Positions 12,763 to 24,654 of a DNA stretch of 64,000 bases are shown piece after piece. Source of the DNA: Spinellus fusiger (taxonomy: Eukaryota; Mucoromycota; Mucoromycetes; Mucorales; Phycomycetaceae); contig JALLLS010000019.1 of assembly GCA_025094145.1 (NCBI GenBank), positions 186,001-250,000 of the forward strand. The letters run 5' to 3'. Within the stretch, counting starts at the first letter, position 1. Each line of letters starts with the position of its first letter. The notes beneath the pieces were generated by a model, which did not search any database, was not told the origin of the DNA, and worked only from the letters and a program-made list of their open reading frames with translations. Made by a program: the position numbers and the translations under genes.

Positions 12763-13229
12763 AGCAGATCTTGTCTAGACAATAAAGAGAAAGAGAAAAT
12801 GTCACTACAAAAGAAGACTTCACCCGTCTTTTTTTATTTTTTTATTTTTAGTATCTCTGTTCTTACTATTGAAAGAGAGATGAAATATAAAAAAAAAAGT
12901 CGGTAAAATCAAGTCACAACAATAGATACTAGGCACTTTTTTTAAAAAAAAAAAAAAAAGAGAAAAGAGAAAAGAAGCAAAGAAGAAAGAAGCAAAGAAG
13001 CAAAAAAGAAAGAAGAGAGTGGAGTCAGGAAACAAAAAAAAAAAAAAAAGACAGTAAAAGCAGACACACGCTGAGGTATAGAAAATCCCTACAATGCTGC
13101 GTGCTTGACAATGGGCACGAAAAAAATTAGAGTGTTGCGTCACCATGTAGGTGACTTGTATTTGTCTTTCTCCTGATTAAGACTCAACAAGGAGCATGCA
13201 AAAGTGTTGGTGCAAGACAAAAGACATTG

Positions 13230-13400
13230 TACACACCAGGAGATTTTTCTGGCCTTTAAGCGGTGATATTTCCTTCCTTTCTAGACATAAAAGATATTGC
13301 CTTTTATAGAACAACGATTAAAATAAAAAAGGTTTGCAAGTATCTAAATATTTGTTTCTTTTTGTAGTATATCTCAATATCAAATTGTATTATCAATAGA
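13230..13400 (+). repeat. Dispersed repeat copy (with 39160-39330)
   Basis: This starts with CACCAGGAGATTTTTCTGGC and runs through ATATCTCAATATCAAATTGTATTATCA. It is similar to 39160-39330 in the same orientation and to parts of 1575-2170 and 23520-23665 inverted. Confidence 0.6.
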
Positions 13401-13494
13401 ATATAGTGTTGATAGATGGGATTATCTATTATAAAACTACAGATAAATATGCTCAGGAGTATAACTTAGACATTGTTGATAGTATAAAAGACTA

Positions 13495-13745
13495 CCTGAG
13501 ACTGACTTGAAAGGAGTCTTTACTTGCCTAATAACAATACAATGAGTGTCTTGTACATTAGAATAAGCCATAGCCCGGATGAAGACACTGCTTACCTTTT
13601 TATCACTAGAATAGTCCTTGGTAGTGTCTACAAATTATTTCTATTGTTTCTCTTTGTTAATAATAACACATTACCTTGCTCAGTTAGACCCATCTTGACG
13701 AGTACTTACATATTAAATTGTATGTACAGTGTAGAAAATAACAAA
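13495..13745 (+). repeat. Dispersed repeat, inverted copy of 1175-1420
   Basis: See 1175-1420. The two stretches are reverse complements with many point differences. This copy directly follows the 13230 repeat, so the two may belong to one larger element. Confidence 0.6.
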
Positions 13746-15209
13746 AGGAAGGGATTATCGAAACAAATAATAATGTTTCGTCTATTATTCTGGTGACATA
13801 TGTACTATAGCCTCCACTCATAAAATTCAGAAGTCAAGCAACTCACACTCTATTTGCCTTGGACCTAAAAGACAGTATTAGAAACAATACCTTGTTATCA
13901 TTAAGCACCACTGTTAATACCAGTTACAATAAGATAATTAAGGTGATTATAAATATTGAGTCAATAAATAAATACACTGTTCTTGATATAAGTAAGTTTG
14001 GTTCTATTTTATGGACAAGTACCACTAGAGTTAATTCCTTGTGAGTCCTATAATAAATATTTTCTTAAGCAGTGTTATACTGCAAATACTGTGGGCTTAT
14101 GGATAACACATTATGTTAAGAGAAGAATATCAGTGACTGAGTTATAATATTAAGTGGACTCTTGTTCTATCTCTTGTCTTTACAGCCAATTCTATACTTT
14201 TTAATTGCAAAGTCAATCATCATTGCTAGAATAGGCAAGTAGAATTTGAAATTATCCATTTAGACAGCGAAAAGGCCTTTTTAAACATATTAGCCAATCA
14301 TAAGATCTTTTTATTTCATTCTCAGTATATTTCTTTATATATCCCAAAAATCTCCTGGTGTGTATTCTATTCAACGTCGTTTGAATCTATAGCAATTCTA
14401 CAAATCACCTGACATTCACTCATCATCAACCTTAGCTGTTTTGGCTCTCTTTTCATCCCATAAGACCAAGCTCATTCTTCTTAAAAGGGTTCAAGATAGA
14501 TACCTGAATGTTCTATGTAGTTTTTATTTATTTATTTATTTATTTATTCATTCATTATCGAGACTATATCTTGGATGTCTAGTAGTGTTTCTTAATCCAC
14601 CACCTTTTTGAAAAGACTTCTTTTTGGGTGGAATTTCTCAATGCCATCATCTTTCTTATTATTACAAACTGGTCAGGAAGGCCTAGTTTAAATAGAATGT
14701 AAAATCAGACTACAGTGTGTCCTTACTCCAACACAGCTCTGGCTGTTTAAATATGCCTACTGTGACTGACAGAGAACTGGCCATTCTATTATTGAAAATT
14801 AGGAAGCCTCATACACTCAATATGCTGAGGTGATGGAAAGACTTAGCTAATGTTTCAGAAGAAATTGCTCTAGTATTTTTAGATAGACTGTTGTGATTAG
14901 AAAAGGTATAAAAGCTAGCTATTCTTTAGACATCAAAAGCTTTGCGAAATATACTTCTTTTATTACCAAATACACCTTTTGTTTCTATATTTTGAACACT
15001 ATCATAAACTAGTGTAAAGGGTGTGAAGCCAGTGAAATGTCACAGAGTAATAATAAATCGGATTCAACACATCTTTTTTTCTACTCTTTTACGACTTTTT
15101 CTTGTTGTATGTGAGCGAAAACTGGTCTTTTTTAATGTCTAAACCCTTCCCACAATGTTGTCTTGGTTCTGGATGATGTGGGAGGGTAGACCTAATGTCA
15201 ACTTCCACA

Positions 15210-15490
15210 CAGTGTGCCGATTTCCTTGTAGATTCTGATCTGGACAGTGGGCTATTATCACACAGCATGTCCTAATGAATCCTATGCCAACAAACATAGT
15301 CAATATAAAAAGGTTCTGGCCTCATTGAATTGCCAGTAACTGTTGGGTATAGACCGACCTATCTGGAGAGTGTGTCAGCAGCCATCAGTCTATATTGACT
15401 GTCTCTTCCTGTCTTGGGAAGAGGACCAAATTAATGTACAGCAATGCAAACACAGGGTGTCTCTGCTATTGAACCTATCAATGGGCACCT
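15210..15490 (-). pseudogene. Ty3/gypsy integrase remnant
   Basis: The minus strand reads FGPLPKTGRDSQYRLMAAD, then TLSR, a stop and VGLYP. This matches the integrase core start D-x-x-GPLPxT...GxxYxLxAVDxxSRWxxxYP. The frame is interrupted and the flanks are degenerate, so only a relic remains. Confidence 0.6.
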
Positions 15491-15499
15491 AGTCGATGA

Positions 15500-17226
15500 A
15501 TTTCTCTCCCTGACTCTTTGGTATACTATTGAATGCCTTTATCTATTCTTGTTTAGAATATTGAAATTGAATGGCAATGGGTACATCTGTCCCTGTCAAA
15601 CTGGTCGTATTGCGATTTAACTCGAATATTTTATGAGAATCAGACTGTCTTGAATAAAAAAGCTCAAATATATACTTTTTAAAACTATCAAATACCTCTT
15701 ATTGTTCAGTTTTTCATTAATAAAGCTCATTCTTTTTTCTTTTTTCTTTTTAAAAAAAAATCTTCAAAGTGGCTCGACTAAGATTTAGTATTTGATAATA
15801 ATTCTTTAGACACTTGTCATATGTCGAGAAAGAAAAAAAAAGCGCAACTTTTTTTACATTGCTAGGTATTATAGCTTGTAGTCACGGTTTGACTTTCATT
15901 ATCAGCACTGAATCTTTTATCAGAAACAATAAAACTTAAAAACTTAATGGTGTTCAAGGCAAAGAGCTATTTCATGAGATAGATTGACAGGCTAGTCTTC
16001 TTTTGCTTCAATGGCTCAAATAAGGATGACAAATATCCCCTACATTCTTGGTATGTAGCTGATAAGCATGGGATTTTATCCAAGCAGGACTACAGCACGG
16101 GTGCCTCATAGGACCAAGAAATCAATCCATCAAGGATAAGAAATATAACAAATGTATTCTTGAGGTCAAGGGGTATATTATTGAACTGATGACTTGTGTT
16201 GAATATCACTAAGTTTTTTTTGGGTTCATTATTTCCTATGATCATCATCTTGTTAGTAGCCAAGAAAAAGAAAAAGAAAAAGAAAAGAACCAAGTCTACC
16301 TAGAATAAATAGGTTTGACTGATCTAATAACCTCAGTACATGATGCACATTGATATAGGGATGTTAAGTTATTGATACAAGGGTGGAACTTTACTCAGTA
16401 AATGTGATGCTGAGTACAATCTCTGTTTATTTTACTCTTTAGTTGTTTCATCTTATTGATTCTTATTTTTTATTTTGGATCTATAGATGGTATGGTATGG
16501 GCGCTTGGTATAATGGGACATTTCTTCCTGCATCAATCTTCATACTATACTAAGCTAACTACAGATGGACTGTTAGTGTGTTTGACAATAACCTGGTCAA
16601 ACAAAGAGAATAGTAAGTCAATCTCAGACTGTTTCATGATTTTTATGGCCAATATATTCCTAGGGGTAACGGTATCATATTTGAGATCAACTGCTCTATT
16701 TATTATTGCCATTGTGATTGTGTGAGAAGCTTGAATTGATCTTTGCTTTTCAACTAATGATCAGTTGTTTTACTAAGCCTTGGAAGGTATGAATTGCACA
16801 CACACACATTTGATTGCTATATAAACTCAGGGTGGTCACTCCTCATGTAAATAAAGAGTTTCTATTGACATTTATATAGATATTTTTTTATATGGACAGA
16901 CTTTCATGTATAAAACATTAAATAACTATTACAGACAATATAGTACAAACAATATATGTGTAGCTATTCTATAGGACGGCAACGTGGAAGTTGAGATCAG
17001 CATTTAATGAATGAAACTATTTGTTATCAGTCTTATATAATTAAATGATAATATTTATAAGTTATTCAGTATTCTATTTTTATCTATGCTTCAATAAAAT
17101 ATTCAATTATAGTAGGGAAATGACTTTGTACAATCCCTGTAGGCTATATCATAAACTTTAAGAAACAAACAAGGACAGATAACAGAGTATTAAGTGTTGT
17201 GCATAGGAATATAGAAAAGATATACA
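15500..17226. other. AT-rich region, nothing recognised
   Basis: Short hydrophobic ORFs (for example 16456-16725) have no recognisable family features. No RNA gene was seen. Confidence 0.4.
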
Positions 17227-17339
17227 GTGAAGAGGAAAACTCTTAGGGATATTTCGGATTCAGACCATAGTTTTACTATTATCATTATCTTATTAAACGT
17301 TTTTTTCTTTTTCTTTTATTGCTTTTTCAATGTAGTATC

Positions 17340-17512
17340 TAGTGTATCTAAAAATGTTGAGCGAACCAAAAGACCTCTCGGAAACAATAAGAAAATTAGT
17401 ATCGATTCTATTCTATTTTGTCTCACTGCCCATAAGACTATTGTAAATAGCACTAGTTAAATCACAATGCGTGCTAGGTTTGGAGTTAGTCATCAGTCTG
17501 CTTCATGTAGTA
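17340..17512 (+). pseudogene. Tc1-like transposase HTH fragment, 5' part of a split element
   Basis: The translation KRPLGNNKKISIDSILFC...ITMRARFGVSHQSASC resembles the first helix-turn-helix of a Tc1-type transposase. It is cut at the TA (17511-17512) where the second Tc1 copy is inserted. The probable 3' part resumes at 18811. Confidence 0.4.
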
Positions 17513-18808
17513 CAGTCACAACATTAGAAAGTATACGACTCCATAATCTATACATTTTTAAATATGATTCTTCTTTATACCACAGAATCCCACTCCAATA
17601 AGCAATTTCAAATGTCAAACGCAGAATCCTCAACTAGAAACTCAAAAGTTTATAATAGGCTTGAAGAAAGAGAGTAATAGGGTGTTTACTGGCTTAAAAA
17701 AGAAAAATACTCCATGGGTACCATTTCAAAGGTTGTTGGCATTAGCAAGTCCACTGTCCAGATTACTATTAGTAGAATAAAGACTAATGGTATACCTCTA
17801 CCAAATAATAGTTTTGGTGCACCAAAAAAAAACTAAACGAGAGAGACCTCAGACGACTTGAGACCATTCTAAGAGGCAACCCATTTGCCTCCTATAACTT
17901 CATAAATTTTGAACTCAAGGCACATCAGAGAATCATCTGTAGAGCAATATTCATCAAATAAATACATCAGATTGGGTTTGGTTCCTACTTTGCAGCACAC
18001 AAACCAAGGTTATCTGAAGAAAATAGGAAGAAAAAGGCTTTGTTGGGCGAAGGAACGGGTCAATCAGACCTCTGAGGACTGGAGACGTGTTGTATGGTCT
18101 GATGAGTCACGGTTTGAAGTAGAGGGTTACCAGGGAAGAACCAGAGTGATTCGAAAGATCGGAGAGATGTATAAAGCTGCTCATAGTGTGCCTACAACCA
18201 AATAAGGGAAAGGCAGCATAATAATCTGGAGCTGTTTCTAGGCAGGTGGATTTGGGCCTTTGGTCTTTATTGATGGCACTGTAAATCAGGACGTACACGT
18301 CAATATTTTGGCAAAAGAATTTCTGCCATGGTTCATTGAATTGAATTAGAAAGAGAATATATACTTCATATTCCAAGAAGATGGGGATATCTGCCATACA
18401 GGTGGCTATACAACATGGTGTAAAAACACACATGTAATTAGGCGCCTTGATTACTGGCCTATCTAAAGTCCTGATCTCAACCTCATTGAACATTTCTGGA
18501 GCTGTATTGATGAGCTCAATATAGCTTTAAAAGAAGCTTGGAGAAATATTCACGTCGATCTTGCCAAACGTTTAGTTGGCTCAATGAAGGATCACTGCCA
18601 GGCAGTTATTGATGTCAAAGATGGCCCAAAAAAATATTAAATAAAAACTTTTTTATACATTAATATAAACAATATGTTAAACTAACTTTGTGTTGGATTT
18701 GAAGTCATTAGTATGTGTTTTGAGGTCATAATATTTATATCCGTAAAGCATGTTTTTTTCAGGATTTCAAAAAATGAAAATCATATACTTTCTAATGTTG
18801 TGTGACTG
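17513..18808 (+). mobile_element. Tc1/mariner element, copy B (non-autonomous)
   Basis: The element is 1296 bases between a TA duplication (17511-17512 and 18809-18810). The ends are inverted: left CAGTCACAACATTAGAAAG, right CTTTCTAATGTTGTGTGACTG. The transposase carries the same HTH and DDE landmarks as copy A (VVWSDESRFEVEGYQGRTRV, IFQEDGDICHTGG, SPDLNLIEHFW). It has the same in-frame stops before GKGSIIIWSCF, after CF, after IELN and after WPI. From about 18100 to 18670 it is almost identical to copy A. The shared stops show that both copies were made after the frame was lost. Confidence 0.88.
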
Positions 18809-18810
18809 TA

Positions 18811-19255
18811 TAAAGAAATACAAAGAAAGAAAGGAGGATTTCTCCCAAGAAATGTCAATCCAAAGAATTTTTTTGGTAGTATTGATGTGATGGTACGGGG
18901 TTCTTTCTCTGCTGTTGGAAAATCCGTGCTTGTAAAGGGCAGTATACATACTAAGAGACACACTCATATCTATTTTAAAAAAAAAAGAAAAAAGGGCCTA
19001 TTGATCAGAACTGGTTTGAATCAATGTAATGGATCTATAGATAAGATGTTTACTTCAAGAAAACAATTCCAGCTGTCATAAGAATAAAGAGTATAAGAAA
19101 TAAAAGACACTGGAGGGTATTACTGTTATAAAAGAGTGTCCCTCATTAAGCTATGATTTAAATCCAATAGAATATATATGGTAGAAACTTGATAGGAGCA
19201 CCAGAAATAGAATAAGATCACAGACAATTTTAAGTCTCTACCATGTAATGAATGT
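18811..19255 (+). pseudogene. Tc1-like transposase C-terminal fragment
   Basis: Reading on from the TA of copy B gives KKGGFLPRNVNPKNFFGSID, then VMVRGSFSAVGKSVLVKGS, and after frame changes SYDLNPIEYIW, a stop and KLDRSTRNRIRS. These are the central and third DDE blocks of a different Tc1-like family. It is probably the 3' half of the element whose HTH ends at 17512. Confidence 0.6.
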
Positions 19256-19350
19256 ACATTTTTATAACAAACAAATAGTTCCTGATATAAAAAGTATATC
19301 GGAATTTTAAAATATTCCTAAGAATCTGTATTCTCACTGTAATTATGTTG

Positions 19351-19867
19351 TGAGGCTGCTGATGGGTGTGTTGAGCGGGAACGCCAACGTCGCCATAGAG
19401 TGCAAAGACTTCTTTAGCAACAGATCCTGTATTCTCACTTCTCCTCCGATCTCTCCTCTACCATCCATTCTTAACCCGTTTAGCAAAGCCAGAAGCTGCT
19501 AGTGTAGCTGTTACATATATTCTCAGGATTGTCCGAGTTAATTTGATTATCCATCGTTGGACTTCGAATCGCCATAGGATGACGGTTATATTTTTGGTGC
19601 CCTGTTTTCCATGCTGAATTTATGGCCTTTTAGATGCTTATTCTTAACTTACCATTTTACCATAATCTCCACTCATTTTTCTTCATTCTTCTCATTTGAG
19701 GTTTTGTGTTTCTCTGTCCTTCTGTTCCCCTCCTTTTTGCATTTATTTTTTCACTTATGTATTTGAGGTGTTTCTATGTCTATCCCATTTCTGAAAGATC
19801 TCGTAGAGTGGCTATTAGGCTCAACGTGCGATTAGCATCTCACACCCAAAAATAAAAAATACTTTGA
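19351..19867 (+). mobile_element. 517-bp SINE-like dispersed element, copy 1
   Basis: The element is bounded by a 15-base duplication with one mismatch (ACTGTAATTATGTTG at 19336-19350, ACTGTAATCATGTTG at 19868-19882). It starts TGAGGCTGCTGATGGGTGTG and ends in an A-rich tail (AAAAATAAAAAATACTTTGA). A second copy is at 24655-25185. There is no ORF of note. A long target duplication plus an A-rich tail fits a non-LTR/SINE insertion. A clear Pol III A/B box was not seen. Confidence 0.6.
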
Positions 19868-20041
19868 ACTGTAATCATGTTGTATTTGGGGGGAATTGAC
19901 TAGCAAACACATACAACAACACATAACAGAATATACGTCAAAAAAGAACGCATATAGCCAAGAAGACAAGAAAGAAAGAATCTTTCTTATAGAAGAGTTA
20001 CTTTATGGAGTATAGTTTATGCAGAAGAGAAGAATTGCTAT

Positions 20042-20797
20042 TTATAGGAATCTTCTTGTTACTGCTTTTACTTTCATGTCAAAGGATTGGCTGGTGATAG
20101 GATGGTTCTTTTCATAAAAGGGGTTGAGCAGTACCTGCAGTGGCCCATGTGTGAGGAGAAAGCAGATAAGAAATGAATATATATAAAAGAGTCTTCTTTT
20201 AATGTACTCCATTACCTTGATATACAGCTCATATACCTCATGGAAGAAGTTCTTAATACTATCTTCTGACTTTTGGTCGTGTAGAAGCATGAATTTGACG
20301 TCTAATTTAAGGCAGTGAAGCTTATGTCAAGGCAATACTGCAATACTGTACTATAGAAAGTATTTATAATCATAATTAAAGGATACTGCCTGCAGTCACA
20401 AAAGAAGATACAAAGTACTCATTGAACTTATCAATGGACTTGAGGTACCTTTGTATGCGTGTGTTATTACTCTAGTTCCAAGCAGTAGCAAGAGGTGGTA
20501 GGTACTTTCACTTACATAGCCTGAGTGGTCCATTGAATTTCCTCTACTACATCCAGTGCAGCATGAGTAATAAACTGGTTGAGGTGCTTATGGTCGTCTC
20601 TCTGTAATGACTTGAAAAATGAGTTCTACCCATACACATACATACACATGGGAAGGCATACACAAGCATAGGTCGGTTGCCCAGGGGGATATTACCCTGC
20701 TTGTGTCTGTCACAGAGATATTTCTCGAAGGCATAATATCTGCTTCATAAATAGGATTGTCCGTGGCGCCTACAATGGCAAAATAATAAACAGACAT
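20042..20797 (-). CDS. TRAPPC2: TRAPP subunit 2 (sedlin/Trs20)
   Basis: A core subunit of the TRAPP tethering complexes acting in ER-Golgi traffic and autophagy. The start exon reads MSVYYFAIVGATDNPIYEAD, the longin-fold start typical of sedlin. Later exons give HLNQFITHAALD, the block around FNEYFVSSFVTAG, MLLHDQKSEDSIKNFFHEVY and ELYIK. The last exon ends LLNPFYEKNHPITSQSFDMK followed by VKAVTRRFL and TAA. Several short introns interrupt it. Predicted length (about 140 residues) matches the family. Confidence 0.92.
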
Positions 20798-21165
20798 GAG
20801 GAAGAGAAATAGAATGAAGTGGATGACTGCAGGCGTGTATCTTATTGGGACAGACAGAGGTGCAATGAGGGCGGGTGTGTGCGGGTGTTCAAAATAGAAA
20901 GGCTGATGTCACTCCTATTTTAGAGTAGAGGAAAATAGTGATAGAGAACACATGGATAGAAACAAGTAAACAGAGAAACAAAGGGGAGCAAATGAATGGG
21001 CTTTAGCTGGTGTCGTGTCGTGTTGTTGTCGAGAGAGGGACTGCTTTCTTTGGCTCTCTATGGACACACTTCTTGTCTTCATACCACCCACATGGCTCTT
21101 CCCAATATAGCAGTCACGGTCTCCTCTCTCTTTCTCAAGGCTGGGAGTATTCGTCACACTTCATT

Positions 21166-22065
21166 ATGGCTATTATTGAAGATATTACAGAGACTCCCCA
21201 CTCAAAAGGTACCTTTAGCCTGGGTTGATACTGCCTCCAACTATCTCTGTATCTGTATTTATCTGTCTTTTTTTGGCAGTGGGGTCGCCGACCCTCGTGC
21301 CTTCTCATGAGCCAAAGACAGAAAAAGAGGAAGAAGAAGAGTTTTTTGATACCAATGAATACCAAAGAGAAGAACTCGAGGCAGGTATTACCTGTTAATA
21401 AAATACCCAACAATCCATCTCGACTCACTCTAGAATAGTCCCTGTTAAAAGAAGCCAATGAGTACAAGACACTAGGAAACCAGTCATTTGCTAGTGCAGA
21501 TTATCCACAAGCTATAGCCCACTATGAAAATGCCCTTGTCATATGTCCACCCTCTCTTGAAAAGGATAGAGCAGTATATTTTTCCAACATAGCTGCCTGT
21601 CATATGAAACAGGTAGGTCTGGTTATGGTGAACAGGAAGTTAATGACAGCTGTCTTTTCTTAGGGCAACATGAAAGAAGCCAGTGAGATGTGTGAACAGG
21701 CCATTACTCTGGACCCTCACTATACAAAAGCAAGATTACGAAAAGCCCAGGCTAATGAGAAGATAGGCACTGCTTCTGCTCTTTCAGAAGCACTGAAACA
21801 GTACCAGGCCTTGTCTTCTCTCTCTGTAATAGATGAATACACAAAGAAAGAAACCACCAAAGCACTTCGAGTTCTTCCTGGACGTATCAAAGTACAGGCA
21901 GAAAAGGACAGGGAAGAGGTGATGGGGAAATTGAAGGATCTTGGAAATACATTGCTGGGCAAGTTTGGACTTTCTACCGACAATTTTCAGTTCCAGCAAG
22001 ATCCAACATCGGGTGGTTACAGCATGAACTTTGTGAATAGTAATGGGGCTAATACAAGTGCCTAA
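21166..22065 (+). CDS. TTC1: Tetratricopeptide repeat protein TTC1-like
   Basis: A small TPR co-chaperone-like protein; human TTC1 binds Hsp90/Hsp70 and G-alpha16. The predicted start at 21166 (MAIIEDITETPHSK) leads to an acidic stretch (EKEEEEEFFDTNEYQREEL). Three TPR units follow (LLKEANEYKTLGNQSFASAD, YFSNIAACHMKQGNMKEASE, QAITLDPHYTKARLRKAQAN). The diagnostic C-terminus is MGKLKDLGNTLLGKFGLSTD then NFQFQQDPTSGGYSMNFV. The intron after REELE needs a GC donor (GAG|GCAGGT) with acceptor AATAG. The nearby GT donor would bring in an in-frame TAG. Confidence 0.88.
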
Positions 22066-22500
22066 TGCAACATCACCACATAGGCAAAGTCACTGTCATC
22101 CCATCACTCAAAGTACAGAGATGACGCTGTTCTCTTGGTTATTTTATATTTCTTATTCATAAACATATTAAGTACTCTAGTATTTATGGAGACAAAAGAT
22201 GCATGAGATTCTCTAATGCAACATGAAAAAAAAGGAAAAAAAATAATAGAAAAAAGTTAAGTGAACAAATGTAATACACCAGGAAGCATAATACACACCT
22301 AAAGATCTTTAGGATATGAAAGGAAATAGTCGAAATATGATTTTCAAGAAATGACACATCGATTTGAGAAGGAGCAAGAATAAATTGAGACGCATTCATG
22401 TTAGTTTTTAAACATATAAAAACTATGTAGATTTACCTGTAAATATCTGAATCCTGGAGGAAACCACTTTCGATGTGGCGATATGATATAATATAAATAC
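22066..22500. other. 3' flank of TTC1, AT-rich
   Basis: No coding sequence was recognised. This interval would hold the 3' end of the Fanzor relic's transposon, but no terminal repeat or guide-RNA-like end was identified. Confidence 0.4.
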
Positions 22501-22504
22501 AAAT

Positions 22505-23100
22505 ATATATTCTTCTCGACAGAATGGAACTGGTCGGTGGAGACCCTCTAATCCCTCTTCTGCAATTGTATAGATATTCTTTGATGCATTCACATCTCTC
22601 CAAACAATTCCATAATCTTGGCAAGTGCAGATACTGTTGAAATTCACTAATATCTTGGTGAGGTTATTTGTTTTATAAGTGTGGCAGATCTTGAGAACAA
22701 AAATAAGAGTAACTATTAGAATATCTTTTCATATTAGGTGAGAAGTCAATTATGCTTACCCTCTATGTTCGGAACTCATCGACATCAACCATAAGAAGAT
22801 CTTTACCCTTTTGTCTCTTTTTCAATGATTGATATAAAATTCTTGGCAAATCAACACAATGGCCTTTAAATTTGGCAGTATCTTTTACCTTTATTCCTGC
22901 ACCATAGGCAACGACTAGCAGTTTGGCAGGATCATACTCAAATCTTTTTAGGTGCCAATACCCCTTTTCAATAATAAAATAATAGTAAAAATAATTAGTT
23001 CGAGATGTATCAACGTAATCTAGGTGTGTGTCGTATTACCCTTGTACTGGCACCTTCTTCTTGCCTTTGTCTTTGTAAAGGGTTCACTGGGTTTATTAAA
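22505..23100 (-). pseudogene. Fanzor/TnpB-like RuvC nuclease, C-terminal remnant
   Basis: The minus strand encodes the C-terminal part of a Fanzor-type (eukaryotic TnpB relative) nuclease. LLVVAYGAGIKVKDTAKFKG matches the block before RuvC-II. VDVDEFRT holds the RuvC-II Glu. ICHTYKTNNLTKI and NSICTCQDYG are a degenerate zinc-ribbon with a lost Cys. VWRDVNASKNIYTI holds the RuvC-III Asp, followed by the usual tail GLEGLHRPVPFCR. One in-frame TAG follows EFRT, and at least one intron-like gap is present. The N-terminus and RuvC-I are missing. A dead transposon-borne gene; the family call rests on motifs only. Confidence 0.6.
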
Positions 23101-23349
23101 ATAAAAGAATATAAAATAGAAACTGACTAACATGTCAGACATAACAACCATATATTCACCATATCGCAACTGTTGGTTTATATGCCAGACAAAGGCAAAC
23201 AAAATAGAGTAGAAGATATGGAGAAAAACAGACAGTGTAATTAGCAGGTATTAATATTCGAGCAGAAGATAACAAATCGAATTTTCACAAGTCATTTGCT
23301 TAATCAGAACTACCAAAGTAATGCAGACTACAACAACATTTAAGAAAAG

Positions 23350-23665
23350 AAAAGAATTGCTTAAAGAACAGTTGCCTAGTTACCCGTTGTGATCAAATCG
23401 TGTTGTGTTCCTGTTCATGTACCTTCTTTTATTTCCCTAGACCAGCCTTTTTAATAATAATCTATTTCTTTGTCCATGCTAGAGACCAAACTACTACAGA
23501 TGTATCTCTCTAATGGTTCTGTTGATAACCTTAGTGCCCTTTACTACAGATACTTGCAAACCTTTGATTTTAAACACAGATACATAAAAGGGAACTTTTT
23601 ATTGTGACGTAAAAGGAAGAAAATATTACCGCTTGAAGGCCAGAAAATCTTTGGGTGTGTAGATA
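23350..23665 (+). repeat. Dispersed repeat, direct copy of 1855-2170
   Basis: Shares TTGCCTAGTTACCCGTTGT, GTTGATAACCTTAGTGCCCT and a TCTTTGGGTGTGTAG end with 1855-2170. It abuts the upstream edge of the Fanzor relic and may have truncated it. Confidence 0.65.
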
Positions 23666-23689
23666 ACACTATTTTATACTCCGGTGTAC

Positions 23690-24215
23690 TCATTGTAATG
23701 CAACTGTTTTTTCATAAAACCACACAGCTGAGGCTCCAAGCTTATATAAAACACAGACAAAATTAACAGAATAATATATACACCTTTATTTGATAAAACG
23801 CCTTTGTATTTAGCATTGCCATTCAAGAAACAGAAAAGCCTCCAAATTCCAAAGAGTACTTTGGACAGCTATCCACTTTTGAACTTCATTGTCCAAGATA
23901 TCCTAAATATGCTCTATAGGGCATAGATAGGGGCTATGAGAAGGTCAGTCCCTTTATTCCTCCACCTTGTACTTTTTGTTAGTAATAGTATCTTCCTGAA
24001 GAACATAATCTATTTCAGAATTCATCTCAGAAAGACAGATTGGCTCAAGAAGGTATTTTTCTTTCAACATTCCTTTTTGATCTTGAGCTAACTCTCGAGA
24101 TATTTCTCTCTTATTTCTCTTAATAGAGATGGGCTTTCACTGGGTGTCTCTTCCATCCTTTTAATCATCAGTTTCGTTGTCTTTTTGAAATGAGAGAAAC
24201 AGTAGTAGATCTCAT
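23690..24215 (-). pseudogene. Tc1/mariner transposase remnant
   Basis: The minus strand reads IDYVLQEDTITNKKYKVEE, then a short gap and SHSPYLCPIEHI, a stop and DILDNEVQ. These are the second and third DDE blocks (QxDNxPxH..., SPDLNPIEHLWDxLDxxV). Further upstream is a Ser/Thr-rich HTH-like segment. Multiple stops show it is dead. Confidence 0.55.
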
Positions 24216-24654
24216 ATTAAAGCGATCAACAACTCCTACTTGAATATTTATGTTTATACCTTTATTATTATTATTAGAAAAAGAAAACTTTAATTTTTGA
24301 TTATTAGTACTGAATAAGACAAATATAGTGTTGAAAAATAAGATAATTCTTTTGGTCGGAGCATCAAAAGATTGCTAATATTTCTTTTACTTACTGTATA
24401 TTTCATCCTTCGGCTAACAGGGACCACTTTCTCACATGCACATTCGTTGACCATGAACGCTCCATGTTCTTGTTCTTCATAGTTTCTGCCTCACCTCAAG
24501 ACGCTCATCCAAGTAATTATTGTCTAAATCTTCTGCCGCACACGGTCAAGTCCTTTTGTTAAATGGCGAGATCTTTGGCCCGGTTTGTTAATACTGCTGC
24601 AAGCCATTAATCGAGCCACGTCTACTCGAGACTAAGGTAGAGCCATCAGCTATT

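Larger units (their letters stand above)
12763..15205. other. AT-rich region with repeats, no gene
   Basis: 12.8-13.1 kb holds the KAP95 upstream region with long A and T runs. After that come decayed repeats and AT-rich spacer. A (TTTA)n run lies near 14521-14550. No intact gene is seen. Confidence 0.5.

Noticed and set aside
3153..18493. Two nearly identical 128-codon minus-strand ORFs at 3153-3539 and 18107-18493
   Set aside because: They are antisense shadows of the conserved Tc1 transposase region; the plus strand carries the DDE motifs.
19810..19860. tRNA-derived head in the 517-bp element
   Set aside because: Words resembling a Pol III B box (ATTCGAAGTCC) and an anticodon-like loop were seen, but spacing and pairing do not make a cloverleaf or a proper A/B box pair.
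21424..21440. In-frame TAG in TTC1 as evidence of a broken gene
   Set aside because: It appears only if the GT donor at GCAG|GTATTA is used with the first acceptor. A GC donor three bases upstream with acceptor AATAG keeps the frame, and the rest of the gene is intact.
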